Part shown: in pieces, positions 6,880-12,164 of the stretch | How positions within the stretch are numbered: position 1 is the stretch's first letter | Layout: every line of letters begins with the position of its first letter | NCBI GenBank assembly: GCA_031283145.1 | Contig: JAITCJ010000075.1 | Location: 1 to 12,164 of the forward strand | Source: Holophagales bacterium | Lineage (GTDB): Bacteria > Acidobacteriota > Holophagae > Holophagales > Holophagaceae | Direction of reading: 5' to 3' | DNA: 12,164 nucleotides | Made by a program: the position numbers and the translations under genes | Notes under the pieces: model-generated | Databases searched by the model: none | Told to the model about the DNA's origin: nothing | The model's input: the letters and a program-made list of their open reading frames with translations, nothing else

Positions 6880-8701
6880 GCCATGCCCCCATTACCTCGT
6901 CAAGCAGCCCTTTTGTCTCCGCCTCCAGCGCCCTTATGTCAGCCGCTATCTCCGAAAGCTCCCTAAGCTGAACGGGCTTATAGAAATGCCTGGTAAAACT
7001 GATTTCGTATCCGATTTGCGTCTTGCTCTCATCAACCCACGCGTCTGGCGCGTAGGGCAGCACCTCGGTTTTGATGAAAGCGTCAATTCCTCCGGGATAG
7101 CCAAGCGGTATCTGTTCGGTATCTGTCAGGTCTTTATCGGGAGTTTGCTTACCTTTCTTGTCGCGGAGCGGCTTGCCGTCTTTGTCGTACAGCGGGCGCA
7201 GCACTGTCACTTTCCAATAGCCAAAGGCGCTGTTGTCAAATATTTTGCTGTATTCGCTGTCCGCAAAGTCGAAATACATTTTGACGATTTTGTCGCGCAG
7301 TTCGGTCGTCAGCTCGCAGTTCTTCTGTCCGAGATTCTTGCGGAGGGGGGATTTGATGGCTGTCGCGTCTATTAACTGGATTTTACCTTTCCTGCGGGAC
7401 TCTTTGCGGTTGGAGAGTAACCAAATGAAAGTGCCGATGCCGGTGTTATAAAACATGTTGTTCGGCAGAGCTATAATGGCTTCCACGAGGTCGCGCTCTA
7501 TCATGTAGCGGCGGGCGTTGCTTTCGCCCTGTCCGGCATCGCCCGTGAACAGGGATGAGCCGTTGTGTACCTCCGCTATGCGGGAACCTAGTTCGGTTTC
7601 TTCTTTCATTTTGGATACGTTGTTGAGCAGAAAGAGAAGCTGTCCATCGCTCACGCGGGGTATCATCGAAAACTCGCCTTCCCCAGCGAAAGATGTAACA
7701 AAACGGGCGTCAATAATATCTTTCTTTCCGCCCAGTTTGTCCGCGTCGTTCTTCCATGATTTGCCGTAGGGCGGATTTGACAGCATAAAGTCAAACTGAC
7801 GGCTTGGAAAACCGTCTTCGGTCAGTGTGTTGCCATAGACTATGTGTCCCGCGCCGCCGCCCTCGCCTTTAAGCAGCATATCAGCGCAGGTTATAGCGTA
7901 AGTTTCGGGGTTGATTTCCTGGCCGAACAGATTGATTAATACAGACTTTCCGGTCTGTCCAGCAAGTTTGAGCAGACGATCCTGGGACACGGTGAGCATA
8001 CCGCCAGTGCCGCTGGCACCATCGTAACATGAGTATGATGAATTTTTTATTTTATCGGCTACAGGCAGAAATATTATGTCGGCCATAAGCTCCACTACGT
8101 CGCGCGGAGTGAAGTGTTCTCCGGCCTCCTCGTTATTTTCCTCGTTGAAGCGGCGTATGAGTTCCTCGAAAATAACGCCCATCGCATGATTATCAAGGGC
8201 TGGCAGACGGACACCGCCCATATCGTCAGAAACCGGGCAGGGGCTAAGGTTTACTGCCGGCGACACAAATTTTTCAATGACAGCACCGAGTATATCGGCG
8301 TCTGCCATTGTGTCAACTTGAACATGGAACTTGAACTTTTTCAGTATCATCTGAACATTAGGCGAAAATCCGTCCAAATACGCGATGAAATCCGCTTTCA
8401 GCTTTTGTTGGTTGGTACGGCTCGTGAGGTCTTTCAGGCGGAAGCGCGACCAGTTGCAGAAAGTCTGATTGGCCTCGTGGCACAATGCTTCGTTCTGATT
8501 TACGATACCCGCCTTATCGAGGAATTCTTTCCGCCTCAGCACATTATCTTTCGTGCTTTCAAGCACGGCGTCCAAGCGGCGTATTATGAGCATGGGCAGG
8601 ATGACGTCGCGGTACTTGCCGCGAACATAGACGTCTCGTAGGCAGTCGTCAGCTATGCCCCAGATAAAGCTGACGATGGCGTTGTGTGTTTGGCTGTCCA
8701 T
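6866..8701 (-). CDS. hsdM: Type I restriction-modification methyltransferase subunit HsdM
   Basis: N6-adenine DNA methyltransferase subunit, 611 residues, which pairs with HsdS to form the modification enzyme and with HsdR to form the restriction complex. An N-terminal helical HsdM domain (about 1-150; DVYVRGKYRDVILPMLIIRR) precedes the methylase fold. The AdoMet-binding motif I is DGASGTGGML at 227-236, and the catalytic motif IV is NPPY at 309-312. GEHFTPRDVVELM at 194-206 is the conserved lead-in to motif I. Length and motif order are normal, so it should be functional. The ATG overlaps the stop of the transporter gene by one base, with only a weak ribosome site, suggesting dependence on upstream translation. 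Its 3' end overlaps the DinD-like gene by 14 bp. A run of six C in the coding strand near 7345-7350 is too short to call a phase-variable tract. Confidence 0.97.
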   Translation of the reverse strand: MDSQTHNAIVSFIWGIADDCLRDVYVRGKYRDVILPMLIIRRLDAVLESTKDNVLRRKEFLDKAGIVNQNEALCHEANQTFCNWSRFRLKDLTSRTNQQKLKADFIAYLDGFSPNVQMILKKFKFHVQVDTMADADILGAVIEKFVSPAVNLSPCPVSDDMGGVRLPALDNHAMGVIFEELIRRFNEENNEEAGEHFTPRDVVELMADIIFLPVADKIKNSSYSCYDGASGTGGMLTVSQDRLLKLAGQTGKSVLINLFGQEINPETYAITCADMLLKGEGGGAGHIVYGNTLTEDGFPSRQFDFMLSNPPYGKSWKNDADKLGGKKDIIDARFVTSFAGEGEFSMIPRVSDGQLLFLLNNVSKMKEETELGSRIAEVHNGSSLFTGDAGQGESNARRYMIERDLVEAIIALPNNMFYNTGIGTFIWLLSNRKESRRKGKIQLIDATAIKSPLRKNLGQKNCELTTELRDKIVKMYFDFADSEYSKIFDNSAFGYWKVTVLRPLYDKDGKPLRDKKGKQTPDKDLTDTEQIPLGYPGGIDAFIKTEVLPYAPDAWVDESKTQIGYEISFTRHFYKPVQLRELSEIAADIRALEAETKGLLDEVMGAWHEQK

Positions 8702-9672
8702 TAAATTTCACAATTTTTACTTAAAATTCGGCTCTTGCTGAACAGTCTCGGTCCCAGTTCCGCCAGCAGCATGGCGGCGACTATGATGCCGCCTCCGGCA
8801 AATTGCGCGGCTGTCAGGCGTTCATGTATGCCGGGAATGACGCCGATGAAGGCTATGAAGGCGGCGAATACAGGCTCTGTTGTAAATATGATCGCCGTTT
8901 CCGTGGCTGTCAGCTTTGATTGAAAGGTTGTCTGCATGTAAAAGCCGAGCGCTGTCGCGGGTATGGCCAGGTACAGGAGGCCAAGCCAAACGTCCGTACG
9001 CTTGAGAGCGCCGCCCAGCATGTCAAAACCCGCCATGCTCTGCCCCGCGCTCGCGTTGGCCGGGAGGATCGCTGTAAATATACAGCTAAGTAGAGCGACG
9101 ACGATTATTTGAGCCAGAGCTATCACCCACGGGGAACTGCGGCGGGACATTCGGGCTGTCAGAGTAATGTGAAAACCGCATAAGACCGAGCATATTAAGG
9201 TTTCAGTGTCGCCTCTGTTCCATCCCCCGAAAGGCGCCGATGGGTCTCTAACTAAAAAGAAAAGCCCGATAAAAGCCAGTATCGCGCCGAATCCGTGAGA
9301 GAGCCTGAACCTTTCCCCAAGCAATAAGCTGACAAGCGGAGTAAAGATTACAACCAAGCCGGTAATGAAGCCGCTCTTGCTGGTGGTGGTGAACCTGAGT
9401 CCGTCAACCTGCAGCCAGAATATGGTCGTCAGTATCAGGCCAAGTATTAATCCGTCTATGGCGCTTTGTCTGTCAATTTTTTTTCGCAGCAGAAGCATTA
9501 TGGCGGTCAGGCAGATACCACCAAGAATGAAGCGTATTGTCAGCAGCGCGCCTACGGAAACTCCCGCCTGTAAAACAAACTTCATTCCGGCGAATGTGCC
9601 GCCCCAGATTAGGGCGAGGCACAACATGCCTGAAACAACGGCTAATCTCTGAAAACGATTGGGGGCAGACAC
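8701..9672 (-). CDS. EamA/DMT-family transporter
   Basis: Inner-membrane permease of the drug/metabolite transporter superfamily, 323 residues, with about ten hydrophobic helices in two EamA repeats. The first repeat ends around TPLVSLLLGERFRLSHG and ILAFIGLFFLV (about 111-141). The second carries the typical TTEPVFAAFIAFI and FAGGGIIVAAMLLAEL signature (about 264-306). The N-terminal LIWGGTFAGMKFVLQ (21-35) is also characteristic. The substrate cannot be inferred: family members export amino acids, metabolites or drugs. The start is taken as GTG at 9672, because the frame is closed by a TGA at 9678 and the nearby ATG at 9674 is out of frame; GGAT at about 9680 may serve as ribosome site. The final TAA shares its last base with the hsdM ATG (TAATG at 8703-8699), so transporter and methylase genes are translationally coupled, an unexpected pairing. 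Confidence 0.92.
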   Translation of the reverse strand: MSAPNRFQRLAVVSGMLCLALIWGGTFAGMKFVLQAGVSVGALLTIRFILGGICLTAIMLLLRKKIDRQSAIDGLILGLILTTIFWLQVDGLRFTTTSKSGFITGLVVIFTPLVSLLLGERFRLSHGFGAILAFIGLFFLVRDPSAPFGGWNRGDTETLICSVLCGFHITLTARMSRRSSPWVIALAQIIVVALLSCIFTAILPANASAGQSMAGFDMLGGALKRTDVWLGLLYLAIPATALGFYMQTTFQSKLTATETAIIFTTEPVFAAFIAFIGVIPGIHERLTAAQFAGGGIIVAAMLLAELGPRLFSKSRILSKNCEI

Positions 9673-9699
9673 ATTTCATCCGATAAACAAAATTACAGA

Positions 9700-10671
9700 T
9701 CAGCGCAAAATAGCCACAATGCCGATTTCCAGTTTCGGCTGTTCTGGGTCGTCGAATTTTATGGTCAATTTTTCATGCAGAGCGCCATTTTTTGCTTTTG
9801 GAGAGAGAACCACGTCTAATTTTTGCTCCAGCGCGCTGTTCTTGCTGAATCCGGCGGCTTTTATGAGAGACGACGTGGATTTCGCGTCCAAAATCCTGAA
9901 AGGTCTGCCGCGGCTATGTCTCAGGCTGACTGTGGTTCTGAATTCCTGTCCTGGCGCGCCGGTCCAGGTTATTCGGTCAGGCGTCGCTGTTATGATTGAT
10001 TCCACATCCCACTGAACGCTGAAGTGCAGTAACGGGACTTTTTTGCTGGTGGTACGCACGGTCAGAATATCCGTCCCGTGAAAGCTCTGTTTTGGAATCA
10101 GCCTCCCGTCGAGGGTGATATTCAAAATGACGTCGCCGCCATCATTTTGGGGATTGCAGGATAAATAGGGCGCGCCCGGAATTTTTATGTCCGTCAGCAC
10201 TATCGGCAGTCCGTCCCCTGATTCAAGACGGATATTTGAGGAAACAGAATCGGCGCGGGAGACCCCATTAAAAAACAATGTCGTTGTACTGGGCATTATC
10301 TCACGTACGACGCCAGCTTCAAAAGTCAACAGAGTGTTTGGACTGGAGGGGTCGTTGGAGATCACTTCCAGCGATTTGTGTACAGACCCCGTCATGCCAG
10401 CGGGGTCAAAGCGGATTTCGATAAATGTGCTTTCGCCGGGCTGTACCCGCCGCTGTCCCGTCACAGTATAAGTACAACCGCACGAAGTCATAACGTCTGT
10501 TATCTGGAGCGGAGCGCTGCCGCTGTTTGTCAGCTTATACTTATAAGATACCTTTTGATCCTGAAATATCCTGCCGAAGTCATGATGTTTTTTCTCAAAA
10601 GAAATAGACGGCGCGGGCGCCTGAGCGAGACAGACAGCCGAAATCAAAAAAATACCGCAGTGTACGCGCAT
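9700..10671 (-). CDS. Exported DUF1573-domain protein
   Basis: Secreted or periplasmic protein of 323 residues with unknown biochemical role. The N-terminus is a short signal peptide (hydrophobic stretch at residues 6-16, likely cleavage after AQA at 16-18). Residues about 23-118 match DUF1573: SFEKKHHDFGRIF, KYKLTNSGSAPLQITDV, the hallmark TSCGCT at 62-67, and a PGESTFIEIRFDP strand pattern. DUF1573 is an immunoglobulin-like beta-sandwich. The remaining 200 residues look beta-rich and may hold two more Ig-like repeats, but I see no named family there. The start is ATG, with AAAGAGG at 10684-10678 spaced 6 nt away. The stop is 27 bp ahead of the transporter gene, so the two are probably co-transcribed. 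Nothing in the protein links it to restriction; it is likely a chromosomal neighbour. Family assignment is fairly sure, function is not. Confidence 0.8.
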   Translation of the reverse strand: MRVHCGIFLISAVCLAQAPAPSISFEKKHHDFGRIFQDQKVSYKYKLTNSGSAPLQITDVMTSCGCTYTVTGQRRVQPGESTFIEIRFDPAGMTGSVHKSLEVISNDPSSPNTLLTFEAGVVREIMPSTTTLFFNGVSRADSVSSNIRLESGDGLPIVLTDIKIPGAPYLSCNPQNDGGDVILNITLDGRLIPKQSFHGTDILTVRTTSKKVPLLHFSVQWDVESIITATPDRITWTGAPGQEFRTTVSLRHSRGRPFRILDAKSTSSLIKAAGFSKNSALEQKLDVVLSPKAKNGALHEKLTIKFDDPEQPKLEIGIVAILR

Positions 10672-10737
10672 GACAAACCTCTTTGGGATCAGAGCGGAAC
10701 AGTTTAACTTTCAGAGCCAATCTGTTTCAGAATATCA

Positions 10738-10743
10738 ATTATA
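10738..10743 (-). promoter_or_regulatory. Candidate -10 box (TATAAT) upstream of the DUF1573 gene
   Basis: A perfect TATAAT reads on the minus strand at 10743-10738, about 67 bp ahead of the DUF1573 start codon. No good -35 hexamer sits at 16-18 bp: the base run there is CGCGAT inside the palindrome at 10749-10787. A TTGATA is present but only 10 bp away. This may be an activator-dependent promoter, one whose -35 region is covered by an operator, or a chance match. If real, it is the most likely source of transcription for the DUF1573-transporter-defence run. Confidence 0.35.
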
Positions 10744-10748
10744 AGCGG

Positions 10749-10787
10749 TTTCATATCAAAATCGCGGAACGCGATTCTGATATGAAA
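10749..10787. repeat. 18-bp near-perfect palindrome with 3-nt spacer in the intergenic region
   Basis: Arms 10749-10766 and 10770-10787 (half-site TTTCATATCA followed by AAATCGCG or GAATCGCG) are complementary at 17 of 18 positions around the spacer GAA. The single discrepancy (10759/10777) is an A-C mismatch in a plus-strand RNA but a G-U wobble in a minus-strand RNA, so the minus-strand transcript can pair throughout. It lies about 78 bp upstream of the DUF1573 start and just upstream of a TATAAT box. It could be a dimeric-repressor operator or an RNA hairpin. I do not recognise a known operator. Confidence 0.6.
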
Positions 10788-10856
10788 GTCTTTGGAGCCG
10801 TCTTTAATCAATGTACCGCCAAGCATAGTGAAACAGTCTCCGGAAAAATACTATCA

Positions 10857-10898
10857 ACAAGCCTGAAAAACGGGCTGTACTATGTTTTTCAGGCTTGT
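10857..10898 (-). terminator. Perfect 15-bp inverted repeat at the HD-GYP stop codon, probable terminator
   Basis: Arms 10857-10871 and 10884-10898 are perfectly complementary (ACAAGCCTGAAAAAC on the plus strand), with a 12-nt loop. On the minus strand the first arm contains the last codons and the TGA of the HD-GYP gene. The sequence after the stem is T-rich but broken (TTGATAGTATTTTT) rather than a clean U-run. Rho-independent termination is therefore likely but not certain; a 3'-end stabilising hairpin is the alternative. Confidence 0.55.
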
Positions 10899-12164
10899 CG
10901 AATATCTATCGCGCCGACAAATAAATCAACCAGGTTCGGATCGAATTGGGTTCCTCTGCCATTTTTAATTATCTCGATTGATTGTTCGTGCGGCAGAGCC
11001 GCTTTATAGGGTCTCTCTGAACGAAGCGCGTCATATACGTCAACAATGGCCATCGCCCTTCCGAGCAGCGGTATTCCCTCGCCTTTCAGTCCGCTAGGAT
11101 AACCGGTCCCATCCCATCTTTCATGGTGTGTTAAGGCAAAAACCCTTGCGTACTCTAAAAAAACATGCTGATTCATATGCTCGCCCATTTTTAAAATGAT
11201 TTTTTCACCAGCGACCGTATGTTCTTTGAGCCGCTCAAATTCCTCAGACGTCAAAGGTCCGGGCTTTTTAAGGATGTTGTCTTCTATGGCGATTTTGCCT
11301 ACATCATGCAGTTGGGCCGATTGCAGCACAAGATCAATGTCCCATGATGAAATTTCTTTCCTGTACGCGTCCCGCTCCTTCATAGCGTTCAGCAGTATGC
11401 CCAGATACCGCTGTGTGCGCTCAATGTGTCCGCCGGTAATTACGTCGCGGAACTCCGTAAGTGACGCCATCGTTTTCAGTATGGCGTTCTGCATCTCCAG
11501 TAAAGTCTTTGACTCGATCATCTCTTTGTTGATCATTTGTCCGGTGAATTTTTTCGCCAATAGCAGAGTAATAATAAAGATTGAAAACAAAACACATATG
11601 GCAATGGAGATTTGCGTTAGTGAAACCATATTGATTTTTTGTTTCACATCGTCAATATTTATATCCGCGCCGATTATGATTTTATTTCCGCTGCTTGTAA
11701 TCGCGGGCAAAAAATAAGACCTGTAGCTGCCAAATGAATCTGTATATTCATCAATCTGTGGCGTCCAAGTATCCCAGGCGGCAAAAACTTTTGAACTGGC
11801 GGCTTCGTAATAATCCATAGGATAGCAGAAAATACCATTGTCTATGTAGCTTCGGGGCGCTCCATCGTGTATGTATTTGACTTTTGAATCAACAACCGTC
11901 ATTGAGTACAGAAATTTTAACCCGATGTCACTTGCGTAATCGCCCATTTTGATTACATCAGCTATATATTCTTCCTCCGGCGCGTAGCCGGTGAAAGCGC
12001 GGTCAAGTTTTTCTTCGCCAATCATCCGGACATATGATTTGGCGACCGTGGCTAATTCTGTGTCAATTCTGCGCAGCTCTTTAGCTCTTTCGAGATTGAC
12101 AATTACGGTGGCATAAACAACAATTATCAATACATTCAAAGCGGTGAATAAAAGTGTTATTTTC
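10889..12164 (-). CDS. Membrane-anchored HD-GYP phosphodiesterase, 5' end outside window
   Basis: Probable cyclic-di-GMP phosphodiesterase with an extracytoplasmic sensor. The reading frame is open to the window edge (first visible codons encode KITLLFTALNVLII), so the true start lies beyond 12164; the TTG at 12139 is inside the first membrane helix and is not the start. About 424 codons are visible. Layout: N-terminal membrane helix (about residues 1-24), a roughly 150-residue external region of unassigned fold (Cache-like at best), a second membrane helix (about 180-204), then the HD-GYP domain (about 230-415). The domain has the classic signatures: HDVGKIA near 286-292, HTVAGEKI, HHERWDGTGYPSG near 346-358, RAMAIVDVYDALRSERPYK and GTQFDPNLVDLF. 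All expected metal-binding His and Asp residues and the GYP motif appear present, so the enzyme should be active. It is separated by about 220 bp from the next gene and probably forms its own transcription unit. The ligand sensed cannot be told from sequence. Confidence 0.93.
   Translation of the reverse strand, partial: KITLLFTALNVLIIVVYATVIVNLERAKELRRIDTELATVAKSYVRMIGEEKLDRAFTGYAPEEEYIADVIKMGDYASDIGLKFLYSMTVVDSKVKYIHDGAPRSYIDNGIFCYPMDYYEAASSKVFAAWDTWTPQIDEYTDSFGSYRSYFLPAITSSGNKIIIGADINIDDVKQKINMVSLTQISIAICVLFSIFIITLLLAKKFTGQMINKEMIESKTLLEMQNAILKTMASLTEFRDVITGGHIERTQRYLGILLNAMKERDAYRKEISSWDIDLVLQSAQLHDVGKIAIEDNILKKPGPLTSEEFERLKEHTVAGEKIILKMGEHMNQHVFLEYARVFALTHHERWDGTGYPSGLKGEGIPLLGRAMAIVDVYDALRSERPYKAALPHEQSIEIIKNGRGTQFDPNLVDLFVGAIDIRQA

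Noticed and set aside
7344-7351. Six-base homopolymer in hsdM as a phase-variation site
   Set aside because: Too short for frequent slippage and inside an ordinary coding stretch (KSPLRK).
9473-9679. 68-codon minus-strand frame starting with ATG 9679, a possible alternative to the GTG start of the transporter
   Set aside because: It runs out of frame with the transporter and its product has no membrane character; the GTG 9672 frame encodes the full EamA protein.
10683-11009. Plus-strand frame across the intergenic region and the end of the HD-GYP gene
   Set aside because: Overlaps conserved HD-GYP codons, crosses both inverted repeats and shows no domain.
1-12164. Mobile element borders, tRNA-linked attachment sites or CRISPR repeats around the defence cassette
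   Set aside because: No transposase, integrase, tRNA or repeated spacer pattern was visible; transfer of the cassette is only inferred from its content.

Overview
The window comes from a bacterial chromosome or large contig of intermediate GC content. Every convincing gene lies on the minus strand, so the text reads from high to low coordinates. The organism cannot be named from sequence alone. An HD-GYP phosphodiesterase points to cyclic-di-GMP signalling, and an exported DUF1573 protein fits a Gram-negative-like bacterium, but the phylum is unresolved. There is no tRNA, rRNA, CRISPR array, transposase or integrase.

Layout. (1) 12164-10889: membrane-anchored HD-GYP signalling protein, running off the right edge, with an inverted repeat at its stop codon. 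(2) 10672-10888: intergenic region with a 15-bp perfect inverted repeat, a second 18-bp near-perfect palindrome and a TATAAT box. (3) 10671-9700: exported DUF1573 protein. (4) 9672-8701: EamA/DMT-family transporter. (5) 8701-68: a six-gene defence cassette: hsdM, a DinD/BRO-N-like gene, hsdS, darT toxin, darG antitoxin, hsdR. The last 67 bases (1-67) hold no gene I can support.

The main point is the composition of the cassette. It is a complete type I restriction-modification system (HsdM methylase, HsdS specificity subunit, HsdR translocase/nuclease). A DinD/BRO-N gene sits between hsdM and hsdS, and a DarTG DNA ADP-ribosylation toxin-antitoxin pair sits between hsdS and hsdR. The genes are tightly joined: TAATG between transporter and hsdM, 14 bp overlap hsdM/dinD-like, ATGA overlap dinD-like/hsdS, overlap hsdS/darT, about 20 bp darT/darG, and 2 bp between darG stop and hsdR start. 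They are therefore probably co-transcribed and translationally coupled. A plausible reading is layered anti-phage defence: restriction of unmodified DNA, plus a toxin that ADP-ribosylates DNA if the first layer fails or is inhibited.

The main oddity is the 5' end of darT. The conserved N-terminal IYHIVHI segment is encoded in a frame that has no ATG, GTG or TTG ahead of it before an in-frame stop, while a good Shine-Dalgarno sequence sits in front of a start that would remove that segment. hsdS is a compositional mosaic: its recognition domains are much more AT-rich than its conserved parts, as expected for swapped specificity domains.
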